Source of the DNA: Urechis unicinctus
Taxonomy: Eukaryota; Annelida; Polychaeta; Xenopneusta; Urechidae
Assembly (NCBI GenBank): GCA_034190875.2
Contig: CM067350.1
Span: 24,808,868 to 24,872,867 of the forward strand
Direction: 5' to 3'
Length of the DNA: 64,000 nt
In this document: piece by piece, positions 27,019 to 39,729 of the stretch
Layout: every line of letters begins with the position of its first letter
How positions within the stretch are numbered: position 1 is the first letter of the stretch
Translations under genes and position numbers: made by a program
The notes under the pieces: model-generated
Told to the model about the DNA's origin: nothing
The model's database searches: none
What the model saw: the letters and a program-made list of their open reading frames with translations, nothing else

Positions 27019-28215
27019 CTGTGATGACGTTAATATCTGATACTGCTTCCGGGGAGAGATCGACTGTTCTGGCGTTCTTTTCGAAATCTTCCTTTAACTG
27101 TTCTTTTCTTCTGGCGGATCCACACAACCGATAGATACCCACGTGATCCAGACCTCTTTTCTCAACTTCCTCGATACATCTCCTAACCAAAATAGGAATG
27201 TTATCAGAAGACTTCTCCCTCCGCGTGACGGTTTCGAGATCGACCCCAAAGAGGGCACTTTGACGTACTGACGGGGTCCTCTGTAGTGTAACCCCGGGTT
27301 CCTTATACACGATTTCCAAATACAGAATACCTTTTGGTTCCAATTTGAGAGCTATTTTCTGCTTATTGCCATATTGTAGAAAAGCCGTTAGACCCAACGT
27401 GCTGCTGAAACCAAGCCTATGTCTGGTGTTTGGATCCCAGCTGTAGATCAAGAAAGACATTTCATGGGCGTTTTCTATATCCACATCGAATGCTTCGTCC
27501 CAGTCGAAGTTAATAGCACCTGTTCTGATCATAGTCCTCGCTTTATTCACCGAGTCGATCTCCAAAACGCAATAGAGATCTCTAAGCATGGTTCTAGACG
27601 ATTTGAGACCATGTCCGCAGATAATGTGAACAGATATCAGGCCATCGAAACATTGGTCGAAACGAGCTTTCCGGTCTTCCATATCTGGTTGATACAAGCG
27701 GTAATCATCTATCCGGATTTGCAATGGTTTACGTGCTAATTGAAGATCCTTGAGTTTGGAGGAGGATCCGGATGATGTCATGGTTGGTTTGTCCGTTCCG
27801 AGTGTACTACTATCCATGCTTTGTCTGGAACGAGACATGGAAGTTGTAGGCGCACTGGATACAGATGATCCTCTTTGGGGACCTGCAGGTATAGACCTAC
27901 CTAAATCGCCTGCCCTCAAAACACCGGAATCTACCGTATCTTCCATTTGGTAGGTTCGATAGTCCAGCAAGGAGTCCGCACTGAGTTTACGGGTCATACG
28001 AGGTCGTCGGTTGGAGGTCATATGAGGTCGTGGTGAGGTGTCGATGTGGAGTGGCTGCTGTAGGGGTGGTGGTGGGGGTGGGGGAGGTAGGGGTTGCCGT
28101 TGTATGGTACTTGTGGGTGAGCTGTGACGTTGTGCCCAGGTCCAGTATTCCTCTGAAGTGTAAGACTCTCTGCCCGGTGTCCCTTCACTGTACACACCTT
28201 CCCCTGTATTCCCAC
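27019..28215 (-). CDS. syd-1/RhoGAP100F-like gene, poly-Pro, C2 and start of RhoGAP
   Basis: This 1,197-nt exon has a good acceptor (GTGATTTGCAG|G at 28216) and donor (CACAG|GTGAGTTT at 27018), phase 1 on both sides. It encodes a Ser-rich segment with an eight-proline run (about 28055-28090) and then a C2 domain (about 27660-27300) with landmarks GLISVHIICGHGL, LRDLYCVLEID, FDWDEAFDVD and YSWDPNTRHRLG. The start of the RhoGAP domain (FGVDLETV...) follows. The catalytic arginine finger is the R of GIYRLCG, codon 27128-27130, so GTPase-activating activity is expected to be retained. The exon ends in SDINVITG and continues in frame into 23463. The C2 calcium-binding acidic residues are only partly obvious. 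The plus strand here is G-rich opposite the proline codons. Confidence 0.95.
28055..28095 (+). other. G-rich strand opposite the proline run
   Basis: The plus strand reads GGGGTGGTGGTGGGGGTGGG and then GGAGGTAGGGG, a potential quadruplex on the template strand of the syd-1 exon. It is a direct consequence of eight CCx proline codons. Confidence 0.6.
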
Positions 28216-28469
28216 CTGCAAATCACAAACATAACAAATAAACCTCGATGGAAATATAACACATATAAACAATACTACCCCTTCCTATAAACCGATGGAT
28301 TAGTCGATATAGTATTTTGATTTATTGATTTGTGTCGCGCTGTAGATTGTCGTATTGGTGCGCAGTTCCACGGCGATAGGGAAGCTAAAGACGGCTTAAG
28401 CGGAGCTTCATCATGGCTGGGACAAACAATAGGCTGACAAATAATGTCACCATAGAAGCGGTGGCAGTA

Positions 28470-28778
28470 TATGGCGCAAAAGTAGAAATAGCAGTAGTAG
28501 TTTCAGCAGTTATAATAGTTGCAGTAGCAGTTGTAGAAGTATTAGTGGTAGCGGTGGCAATAGTGGATGTAGTAGGAGTAGTAGTAGTAGTAGTAGTAGT
28601 AGAGTAGTAGAAGAAGTACAAGTAGTAGCAGTAGTAGCAGTAGCTGAAGTAAAAGTAGTCGTATTAGTAATTGTAGTATTAAAAGCGTTGTCATCATGTA
28701 ATCATTATTAATAGTTGCACTACTAGTAAAAGTAGTAGTAGTGGAAGCAGTAGTAGTAGTAACAGTAGTAGTAGTAAC

Positions 28779-28851
<73 letters not shown>

Positions 28852-28855
28852 TCAA
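28470..28855 (+). repeat. (AGT)n trinucleotide microsatellite
   Basis: An imperfect GTA/AGT array, purest at about 28771-28850, inside the large syd-1 intron. Confidence 0.95.
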
Positions 28856-31434
28856 TATAGATTGCAGTAGTGGTTATGATATGTATAATTATATAGACAG
28901 TCGCAGTGGTGGTGGTGGGTGTGATAAGTTATAGACTAAGGTCGATCGATCTATTTACTATTCACAAAAATTAACTGTGTAATTTGTCTAACATAATGAA
29001 ATAACCGGATCACATGGAACCAGATGTTATTGGACCAATGCGACCACATAACAGTCAGTATAGGACATGATTTGTGACTAAAGATCTTATATATCAGATC
29101 ATTATCGATATTTTATGAGTACATTTGAATAAACAAACATGACACCACTCATATATAGCAGTTATTAATAGTGTTACGCATTTCAAAAACATAACCAGCA
29201 ATACAGCCATGTTAAACGTTTGACCAATAACGGTGCACCGATAATCTATGTCGAACATTTCACCATGAATACATCAACTATTAGTCATGTCAATCATAGC
29301 TCCATCGAGGGCATATATTACACCGGTCATACCCAAAAGGCCGACAGATTAGATCATACTTAATGTGAAAGCAGTCGTGTGCTGTGGATAATTCCAGTCA
29401 AAACCATTGTTGAGTAGAATAGTACAGGTATTTCATTAACACAATCGTGGTAACTCTTTTTCCTTACAATAAATACCTTTCACATAACTTGATTAAAGAG
29501 TGGATGTGTTGCAAACAGTGCATTCAGTTCAATTATTCGTGAGCGTAATTGCGGAGGGTTGAAGCTGAAACTAGCAGCCTAACAAATATCCAGTCGAATA
29601 GTATGACAATCCGGTATCATTGTACGCAGTGCAGGTTAAAGACTTGCCAATTTTGGCGAAGGTTACAATGATAATCATTCCCAATGTTCTCTCCAAGGGG
29701 ACATGGATCATTCACATTCGTCTCGTGTTAATTATCCTTCAGCTTTTAGAGGGGGCCAATAATAATGGCTGCATTATTTCAAGTAGTATCTGCCTTCTGG
29801 TAACATATAGTGATGATGGCCCTATCATAGAATGTTTTTACATTAATCCACAAGGACATGATGACTGATAGTAGTATGAGACCCAACTATTTCCATTTAG
29901 TTCTTGGCGCTGGTGACGTCATCTTAGCTACCTGCCTTACCTCGTGTTTTGCAAAAAGCTAAACTAGGTCGCTACTTAGGAACCCTGCACAATGAAGATA
30001 AGATTATCATGGGGCTTGGCCGTGGACGATACCTTTTTAACCTTAGTTCTTGGCCTTCGCTAAAGGTTCCCGACTTGCATGGCCATTCTCAAAAGGCCCA
30101 TGTAACAAGACTGTATCCAGGAGTACCAATACATCAAGTTCCTCAGCGGTCCTTCCGTTTTTGTGTTGATTATAGAGAACCAGACTTGGAGGCATATACT
30201 TGGACCAGGGTGGAGTGCACGGCATTTGGTACACGCGTTATTTCCATAAATAAAGCTATTGTAAAACCTCATTAGCAGTTGGGTATGTCTGCTGAAAGTA
30301 AGCCATGCACTGATTCGCTCCCAGTGACGTAATGTTTCAAACCAAAGAGGCGGCGCTTAGTACAAGGGGGCTGTTTGATTGGAAATCAATTAAAGAATCC
30401 ATGATATAGGTTATCTCGCATCATAAAACTTGCTTCTATAAACAAATCAAACTGAAGGCAGACAACCAATGATAAGACTCCTCAAATTGAAGCATGCCTC
30501 ATAAATTCAGCCTTGCAACTCATGATAGATGGAGAACGATGCCCTTTTGGGACGTAAAAGGACATTGAAGTCGGTCCTGGGGCCATTATTGTATAATCGG
30601 GTTCATTGGGGCGTATTTGAAACATCAATCTCATGACAGCTAGTGATTGCTCCTACTCCATTATGTGACCGCATAATCAGAACAATGACATGTGCGAGGG
30701 GGTTGTGGGATAAGCAGACCATTTGGAACGACATACGTGACAACAATGCTAACAAGTTTGTGGCGGCAAATATGATGATGGCGATTCCGTATATGACGGG
30801 TGGAGACGCTAGACACCGGAAGGCATGGCGGTCTATTCATCATTCTCAGTTAAACGCATCTACAAATTGAGCAAGACAAAGAATAACCATTCATTGTCTA
30901 TTAGTTCCCCCTATTTCAATGCGATCCACAATTGAAGTTTGCAACGTGGTGATTTAGACAGATTTGCAATTGGCTGATATTCGATTATATCGAGTTGGCC
31001 TATAAACAACGAAAACGATTTTGTCAATACCACAACGAATGACAGCTGTGGTTGTTCAACAGAAATGATTGTACCTCGTATTGGGTCCAGCGGGAAATCA
31101 ACTGGCGTTACGCCTCTAATGACATCGTGTTTCGGCGTTCCAAGCAGACAGACAGACTTCGTGTAGAAGTGAATAAATTTCATGATGCAGGGCAGCAGCC
31201 ATTATTTACTTTAATCAGGTATTCGATTAAATAAATAAGTATCCGCGAAATGCATAATAGTGTGCTTTGTTTTACACTCTAAGCATACTAAGGTGTTTTG
31301 AAGAACGGCTACGAGTGATGGTTTCACACAGGTCAGATGTTATGAGGATATGATGCTTGTGACAGGTAGCGTTGTAGGGTAGCAATTAGTTCACCAGGGG
31401 GTGCGGTGTATTTATACCCATTATAGATTACAAA

Positions 31435-31540
31435 CCTCCTCCAAAATGTGCCTCACTCGGGATTCAAACACTACTCCATGAATAGGTCACAATACCATGA
31501 GACAGGACTTTGAGGCAATGATGCTAAGACCATTTATAAG
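31435..31540 (-). repeat. tRNA-derived SINE-like copy
   Basis: On the minus strand an A-box-like TAGCATCATTGC is followed about 55 bp later by a B-box-like GTTTGAATCCC (31459-31469). The copy at 41236-41310 shares TCATTGCC, ATGGAG and GTTTGAATCC in the same order. It is too diverged to be a tRNA gene. Confidence 0.45.
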
Positions 31541-32673
31541 AAACTAATGAAATAAATTATTTGGGTTCAGCTACGCTTTTAAAAAAGAGGCGATATCCTG
31601 GTGAGGATAGTTGAGTACCAGCTCCAACATGGCACAAACCCAAAGTTGAGAAATCCCACCGCATCCGACATTACCATCTGTCGGGGAGAGACATTGTCCC
31701 AGTACCCCGTCAGGAGTATGAGGACGTGGTGGCATCTACATTTCTTACTTAGGGCAATCTATTATGTTTAATTTACATAATTATAGATAATATGATCAAC
31801 ATTTGTGATTAACCAAAAAATAGAAGGGATTTCCATTCTCTGGTGCATTTCCATTATTTTATGAAATAAATTGTCTAATTGTCTAAGGCAGGGTGACATA
31901 GTATCGCATGTGACATAGGCGCCTTGTGATGTATAAATTGATCTAGATGCAGAAGATGGATATAACTGATTGAAATCGCTGATCCATGAAATGAAACCAA
32001 CTGCGCCCAAGACCATGCTGCAAAAGCAATAGTGATGAGTTTTCGAATTGCTGTACCGAGCTCGCCAAAGGCTACAAGGTCTGGTCAACACATCCTGGGT
32101 CCTTGAACATCCGGGGCTGGTAATCAGATAGCTTGTGTGCAGTTATGATAGTACAGTTACACACTATGTTTAGAACGCGTCGGCTTGATAGGATGTAAAA
32201 AGCTGATGGAAACATGTGCCTCTCGAATTATTTATTCTTATGTCAAACGACGGCAGTGGAATGCACCCAATTTGGGTACCATTTTGAAACTTAATCAATT
32301 TCAGATCTCTTGTTATCCATATCAAGAAAGTTGGGCTACATTACCAGATTCGCTGTTAATAATGTATGGTTGGTGAGTTTTCTACGGGCAGAGTATATGG
32401 TGGAAACAAAATTGTGCAAACACAGACTGTTCACTTTGAGGTTGTCGCTTCTTGGAACGGGTCGAAGAATGGTCGGTCAAACAAATCCGCAACATAGTTG
32501 CTTCTGTCATTGGTGCTGCAGATGCTGCTACTGCTTGTGATAGTACAGTCATAATGAGGCCCAGAAGACAAATCCTAAAACTAACTGAACACCGCTAAAA
32601 TTGACGCCACCGACGTTATCCATAAAGCAAATAGGTCTTAATCAAACAAGTCTTTGCATTGATAAGTATGGCT

Positions 32674-32688
32674 GGGGGGGGGGGGGGG
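32674..32688 (+). repeat. 15-bp G homopolymer
   Basis: An uninterrupted run of 15 G in the large syd-1 intron. Confidence 0.95.
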
Positions 32689-33158
32689 CAGTAGTTCGAT
32701 ACTGCTGATGCCAGCTTAGGAATAAAGCTCAGTTGATGAGTATAATGGTCTCTCTAGCGCCATTCCGTGGTGAATGCAGCATAATTGTTCAGTTGTACTA
32801 TGGTAACGAATGCTTTAATTTGAGCATAAGTCGACGGCGTCAGAACTTGATCGTCTCTCAGGGTTAACCATATTTGCGTTACGTTAATGGATGCTGACCA
32901 CGATGTGATGATCTGCACCATCGCTCAGGCAATTACATCTTCTATATTATCACAGCAGATTGTAACATCATCAGGGTTTACCAGCATGTGTATCACTTAA
33001 TTGAATAAATTTATTAAATACATAAGAGACTGGAATGTCTGATCGACTCAAACGGATAGTAAATAAAGATATTTGTATTTTGGAGTTTCTTGATAAATTA
33101 TACGTCAATTAACATTTCCATGACAACACCACACGGAAATCTATAGAATTTAACGCTA

Positions 33159-33400
33159 TTATTCATGGGTAGTTTTCAGGAATGAATCAGCGAATAAATG
33201 CGCTCCAGCATTCTGATTTATGACAGCGGGACTTCCGGTGACGTTATCCAAGCGGTCATAGATGCATTCGAATAATGGCGGGTTCGTGGGAATAATAAAT
33301 GACAACAATAAATCTACGTTGCCGGTCTTGTCGACTTTGCCGCAGTGTGTATCGAGCAAGATGATGTTTACACGACGCTCGTCATTTGTGGGGATTTAGA
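33159..33400 (-). other. unexplained open frame inside the large syd-1 intron
   Basis: About 80 codons open on the minus strand with protein-like segments (PTNDERRVNIILLDTHCGK, VDLLLSFIIPTNPPLF) to a stop at 33159. There is no ATG in the upstream part, no clear splice sites and no recognised family. It could be an exon of an unrecognised nested gene, an old transposon piece or chance. Confidence 0.25.
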
Positions 33401-33526
33401 CCGCCAGTTAGATGAGATGAGACCAGGCAATGAAGGCAACCGCAGCTGCGTCATATTGACATGTCCCAATGACATCTTATAAAGAACTAAAAGGGTTTTC
33501 AACGTCACCTAATGCCAGTCTTTGCG

Positions 33527-33641
<115 letters not shown>

Positions 33642-36600
33642 CGTGCCGGGTCTTGCTCTTTGTGGACCACATGTCGTTACACCCAGACCATGTCATTTTT
33701 GCACCTTGCAACTGCAGTGAAAGTGTCGGCATAAACCAATAACATTCAAGATACTTATCAGAGACCTGCATGCCCATGTTAGAGCATGGAATTAGCTGGT
33801 AACATTAGTGTTTCACCTAGCCACTAACCTTGGAGCTAGTCTTTTGAGCAAGCATCAGCGACGAGAATCGGCGTTCAACATTAAGGGTGGCATTGGCTTC
33901 CGACATAGCACCAAGCATCGGCAACTACTATCTTATGGCATAGCTACCAGTATTGACGCCTGGCATTGGGGGTGTAGCGCCAAACAGCATTGACGCCCGG
34001 TTTAAGAACTAGCATAAGCGTACTGCGTTACGAGAAGCACTAACGACCAGCAAAGGCTACCGGCATAAACAAAGTCATCAGCTAACAGCAGAAGCAATAG
34101 GCATAATAATTATCCAATGGTATTTACTAACATTGTTAGCCAACTGCGTCAACTAATACCAGTCACCACTAATGTCAGCTTTTAGCTGTAGCCACGAGCA
34201 CCAGTGACCGGCACAAATGACAAGCATTTCTAACTGACATTGCCGGCCGCCATCGCGGCTGTGTAAAACACCGGCTATCCCTCTCGCAGAAAACTTGAAG
34301 ACGCCCCCAGTTAATCGCAAGGAAAGCATCGTGTGCATGCATGATTAAGTCGGTATCATATCGCTACCAGCACGCCACACTCGAGAAATCCTTTCCCTTT
34401 AATTCTGCATAGACAAAAATTGAAAATGTTGATGCGTGATCGCTCCCTATCGGTGTGTGGTCGAATGACTGTACATCCACATCGAGCTAACGGCTGCTCG
34501 TTGAGAAATCACAGGCTTTCTGTGGCTACAACATGGAAGGCCATTATGCCACTTCACACTAATCAATCTTTAGGAAGGAGAGACTTTTTCTAATCTCGTC
34601 CCACGTTAAGGACCCTGTTATCCGATAGGAGAGTCTGTTGGCACTGAGAAATGTTGAATTGCAAAGATCGTGCCGATCTATGGCTGTAATGACAGAATCA
34701 ACCCAGCGTGTGATGCAGAGGAGTTGATCAAACCGAGCAATATTGCTGGACGATGACGTCAGTAGTAAACGAGGCCGGCGATACAGAAATGATTTGATGA
34801 AATACATCGAGGTCGTTCAACAGAATATGCACAAATCAGCATGCATGCGCCACCACTCTTGGACATCATATTTCATTGAACCGTGCATGTTGCACTTTTC
34901 ATAACATTGTTTAAAATAGATTATCACCCAATAAATTTTTAATATGAGGCACTTAACGTAACCTCACGTTTTCCCCAACCCTTGACCCCATTCCACGTAC
35001 ATCTCATCAGTGCCAGGCCAGACACGCCGGCTCTTTTGTCAATGGAAACCATGGCAGTATGGGTTGGGTTGTAGGGTGATATGGGAAGGGGGTAGGGTCG
35101 CTGTATTTGACAGTACCACACCCCGACAATGCTATCAATTAATGCGCCATTATGCAGCCAGCCCCCAGCACCGCAGGCCGAGCACCTGGCCATTGCTGAT
35201 ATGACGCAGTGTGCGGGGTTTTATGGACTTAAGGTGATTAGATGCAGCGCGGGTCACATGGCAGTAGCTTCAGCAAATCAATAACACTCAATAAAGGCCT
35301 ATCATGTGCAAACGCGCGTGTCTACGTATTAAACTCGTAAACACTCGCGGGGATGATATACTGAAAACCCCACCCTGTGAATATTACTTTATGTCTGGTG
35401 AACCTGTCTCTTAATGAAAACAACTATGCCTTTCTAGCCTTAGTTAACTATGTCAATGTGACAAATGCAGGAAGGAAAAGTATACCGCCACTTTGCCTTG
35501 GGCTGTCCGGTGCTCGGTAAATCACGTTTACTACTGTGGCTTTTCTGTTGCTCTACACGCCATGTAGCGCCAATTCTAATGTTACCGCTAAAACAACTCC
35601 ATAGAAAAGAAATGACAAATGGCGGCGGTGTACATCATTGTCAGGTGTTTGGATTGTCCTGATGAAATATATGACAACCAAACACGACCTTAAACACAGC
35701 GACAATTGCCGGTTGACATCGTTGCATCATATGAATTATTTATTATTGGATGATAATCAAACCTATTTCTGCGGACATCTGCCGATGTCCATAATTTTTG
35801 TGTTCGAACACACCGAATCGATTGGTGCGAGAATTGATGGAGGAATGTGTGGGTTGGTTACGTCGTTTAATGGAGGTCAACTTCTCGCTCAGATTGCTGA
35901 CATCGCGTCCTTTTGTTGCCAACCGTATTATTGCCCAGCATACACAACGACTGTTATTGAATCTGCATGACACACTCGACGATATTTTCGACAAACACGT
36001 GGTATCAACTCAACATAAGACGGACAATAAATGTGTCATTTCCCCCAAGGCAAAGAGCTCACCGCTTCTATACAGTACAACACAACCCGGAATCTCGACG
36101 TGCCTGACGTCTGCTTCTCAATTCCCGCCAATTCCCTGAAGTATGTGTTCCCTTGAGAACCACGGTGGATGGCCGACACACGGCTTCTGATGCTGCGTTG
36201 CCATGACATTATCTCTACTGACAGATAACCTTGCTATTCCTGCTTGTCGTACATCATCTGAAGCAGCCTCTGCAACTCCTTCTCTAATAAGGTACTCATG
36301 TTACCCTATACTGACAACGCCTGAAATCACTTCACGCATCAATGAGCTTCCCTACATAAGCCTTCAACGCTCACCATATGCTTGCCCAAATACCGGGGGT
36401 TCGAAACCCGTTATCGGACATCAGATGACGCATAAAGATCAAATCTAATTGCCACATAAATCCATATTTCCAGCTACATAATATAACTTGGACGAGTTAG
36501 TGCCCCTATATCTCATCAAATATCATTCTAATTCACACCGTATTTCCCACATAAACACGTCGGCGTTGGAACTCGCGTATTAAGTTACACTCACGTGTGT

Positions 36601-37252
36601 ATATTTCACATTATTCTCACGAACCCCAAATGCCCCTTTAACTAGCATCAATTATTCACGGGAATACGCGAACAACAAGGCGTCGCATTGGTCCACAAGA
36701 TACACCTCTGGCGACACATTGAGTTCAACTTGGCTGGATTTCCATCTACATCTCGTCAAGGAGTTAAGTAAATTGCCTGCCAATCACATTGAGATACTTC
36801 AGGCTGACTGCACTGCAGCTGGAGACTGCATGACAGCCAGAGCACTCAGTACAGCTGGTGGCTGGTTCTATTGAAATAACGAGATACTACCCCCACCCCC
36901 TCTACCACTATTGCAGGTGTCCCCACTCCGATCAATAGTACAGCAACCCCTAGGGGCCTCTGGTATTTGTAAAGATATCTGATCCATCGGGGTAGTCGGG
37001 GGAGAGGGAAGGTTTGGTAAACTGAGGATGCTCATTGAATACAGCTACGTGGCTTGAATGCCTGGCAGGAGACACTTATATCATACAGCTTTTGTCATCT
37101 CAGATTGGATTCATTGCTATTTTGTGGATGGAGTCACGGTACTTGAAGATGTACAAGAGGTCAGATGAATGACGTATGACGTATGTCCACAATTAAGTCG
37201 GAAAGGATGTTATTTCAAAATGCTGTCTCCCTAGACTGTATAGTATTGCCGT

Positions 37253-37515
37253 GAACGTCATCATCGTCGTCCTGGTCATAATTACCATCGTGTCGTCATA
37301 ATCATCATCATCATTATAAACATAATCTTCATCATCATTATAACATCATCATCACTATTATCATCTTCAACAACACCTTCACTGCCGTCATCATCTAATT
37401 CAATATGGCTATAATCATCATGATCATCATCATGATCACTTGAAACACCACCACCACCGCCATCATCATCATCATCATCATCGTCGTCGTCGTCGTTATC
37501 ATCATCACCATCATA
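37253..37515 (+). repeat. (ATC)n trinucleotide-rich tract
   Basis: Imperfect ATC/TCA/TCG repeats near the 5' end of the large syd-1 intron. Confidence 0.9.
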
Positions 37516-37767
37516 GTCATCATTATTAACTCTGACAATAACAATAATAACGCTTTACAGGCAAAGACAACCTAGTTCATCTCAGATGTCACCATCGTCA
37601 ACATCATCATCCAAAACCCTAACGCATCAGGATAATTGGCAGAATCATCAGTTTTCTACCAATAAATCATCGATCATTCAATTAATAAATCATTTGATTG
37701 TCATATTAATCAGTATAACATATATTGACCAAGTATATAATGTTTACTAGAACAATATTGTACTCAC

Positions 37768-39376
37768 TGTTTGGCGGGGGTGGAATAGGGGCAGCACCTG
37801 GTACTCCATCAGCTGTCTGCAACTCAAACGACAAATTGTCGAACTTCTTCAGCCAGTGTTTGAGCTCTTGGCTACTTTGTGAGCTATCCATATGAGGTAA
37901 GGAATTGCACCTGTCTTCGACTCCCATCAATTGGCTCAGGTAATCCTTTGATGAACAAGCTGAGGGGGGTCTCTCTCGAGTAGTCCCCCTGTACATAGTA
38001 TTAATGATTTCCGAGTCGGAGTTATACCTATCAGGGGATATACTTCGTGAAGTACTAGACTGTGTTTGAGCTTGTAATCTGTAAGCTTGTCTTGTATTGA
38101 TGTAGCTTGGATGTGTGCGTTCTATCTCCTCTTGGAAAGCTCTGATGACGTTAGGGTCGTAGTTTCGCTGTGTGTATCTGGGTTGGTAGTCATGAGGGTA
38201 CGGGCGTGTTTCTGTATCAGAGGCGTAGTCAACTTGGTATGTAGCCATGGGTCTTCTTGGTGGAAGAGGGGAGCGGAATGGCTGCTGAGGCAAAGCACCA
38301 TCCCGAGTTGTCGGGCCGGGCATCTTGGACCCAGGAGCGAGTTTACGATGATCGTGGTGAGCATACGCTATGCTATGATCCGCGTCGTCGAGGTGCTGAC
38401 GCTCACGTGGTGAAATAGAAGACTGTGCTGTATGCTGGTAGGAAGGTGGCGCATTGTGACCATCACCATGGGGAGAACGGGTGAAAGATGCCTCGCTGGA
38501 AAGACCACTATCTCCGGAATCATCACCACCTCCACTCAGTGTCCTATCCACCAGATGTTTGGAAGACGATTTAGAAGAACGGATTCGTTTTGGATCCTGA
38601 CCTGAATATCCCGCAGAAGTAGACTTGGCATAAGACGGGCCCGCTTCGCGTCCAGCCAAGATGAACTCATCAGGGCACTTTTCAGTCATTTCCACAGCGG
38701 TGGCTGAGCTTGATCGGCCTTTTTTGAGGACAACAACGGGTATGGGCTCCTCTTCAGGTTCCAGAGTAGACAGACTTGGACAGGAGGCATTCTTACAGCC
38801 TCGCCTCGCGCGGATTGTGAGTACAAGACGTTTAGGAATGGACATCAAGATCACAACATCATCCAAACTCATCCGGGTAACGTCGACGGAATTAACGGCC
38901 ACAATCTCGTCCCCGACGTGAAGGAGGCCGTTGCTTTCTACCACGCTGCCGGCCGCAATTCGGGATATAAACACGCCTTCATAACGGTCCAAGTTGTTGC
39001 CCTCACGGATGTAGAACCCAAGGGTCTGCCCGGGCCGTTTGAGGATTTCCACAGTGTGCATTGCTGTATCTTCGTCGACCACTTCCATGTTCTTTATCCC
39101 CATATCCAATGTGGTACCCCCATGGTTTTTGCACCTGTGAGCACCGCCATGCGTGCTGCTCCTTTTTGGCACCCCCTTACCGCCAGCCCTGCCTTGACCT
39201 TCCACTGTACTGATACCTGTGTTCGCCGCTGGGTCTGTGTGCCCTCGGATACCCTGCTGTGAATCTGACCGAGTTTCGAGTGGCATTGAGAGGCGTCGTA
39301 GTTGCTGGTGGGTCTTGGCTGCTCGTTGCTGCTCGTTCGACACACAGGTGCCTTCCCTGATAAGGCTTCCTCGCGT
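37768..39376 (-). CDS. syd-1/RhoGAP100F-like gene, PDZ exon
   Basis: This is the large exon of a synapse-defective-1 type Rho GTPase-activating protein, a presynaptic assembly regulator in fly and worm. The frame is open from 39376, just after an in-frame TAG at 39377-39379. A PDZ domain lies at about 39058-38804. It has the carboxylate-binding loop QTLGFYIREG, then GVFISRIAAGSVVESNGL and GDEIVAVNSVDVTRMSLDD, very close to syd-1 PDZ domains. About 350 residues of Ser/Arg/Pro/Gln-rich disorder follow, including RPPSACSSKDYLSQLMG and PIPPPPN. The exon ends at a strong donor (A|GTGAGTAC, intron from 37767) in phase 1. That fits the next exon at 28215 exactly. Vertebrate SYDE1/2 lack the PDZ domain, so the architecture is the invertebrate type. 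Confidence 0.92.
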
Positions 39377-39729
39377 CTAAAGGAGCGTTGCCTAGTGGGT
39401 AAAGGCGGTGGAGCCCGACTCGGCTGTTGAGGTGCGCGCGGGGCTTGAGGGGCTGTATTAAAAGACACTAATCTCTCGGCAGCTACCTGCCTTCGTGTCC
39501 TAGTGCAACCAGCTTCAAATGGCACGCTGTCCGCAGTGGGGGTACTAATGGCAGCTGGTGGCGTGCTGAAGGCTTGTGCCTGGCTGCTGCTGCAAGCCGA
39601 TACTGCTGGACAACCGGGCTCATCCCCTACACCACGCCCCCCAGCGTCGGGAGGCACGTCGACAAACGGTTCCTGCTTCACTCCAAGCTTCTCCGTGGCA
39701 GTGCCAGGCCGGTTACCAATCCGAGACAT
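39094..39729 (-). CDS. syd-1/RhoGAP100F-like gene, N-terminal coding frame (exon 1)
   Basis: This is an open frame of 211 codons starting at ATG 39727-39729 (MSRIGNRPG...). It is rich in Pro, Ser, Arg and Ala and contains a PPPLPTRQRSFRREE stretch typical of a disordered, SH3-binding-like N-terminus. It lies directly upstream of the PDZ-coding frame but in a different reading frame, and it runs to a TAA at its 3' end. The two frames overlap between 39094 and 39376. Joining them needs a shift equivalent to one missing base or removal of a segment of length 2 mod 3. An acceptor-like tract (cttcttctgcgtgtag) ends at 39745, so the ATG may instead sit in an internal exon continued from further upstream. 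It is coding by length and composition, but the exact protein start is not proven. Confidence 0.6.
   Translation of the reverse strand: MSRIGNRPGTATEKLGVKQEPFVDVPPDAGGRGVGDEPGCPAVSACSSSQAQAFSTPPAAISTPTADSVPFEAGCTRTRRQVAAERLVSFNTAPQAPRAPQQPSRAPPPLPTRQRSFRREEALSGKAPVCRTSSNEQPRPTSNYDASQCHSKLGQIHSRVSEGTQTQRRTQVSVQWKVKAGLAVRGCQKGAARMAVLTGAKTMGVPHWIWG

Noticed and set aside
29949-30275. Frame containing FRFCVDYRE, resembling a reverse-transcriptase motif
   Set aside because: Only a few residues match. The surroundings do not continue as a reverse transcriptase in any frame.
35638-36139. Overlapping plus-strand frames of 110 and 113 codons
   Set aside because: Two plus frames and one minus frame are open at once with no domain or splice support. 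Probably chance.
36393-36415. GGGTTCGAAACCCG as a tRNA T arm
   Set aside because: No D arm, anticodon arm or acceptor stem is found at the right spacing.
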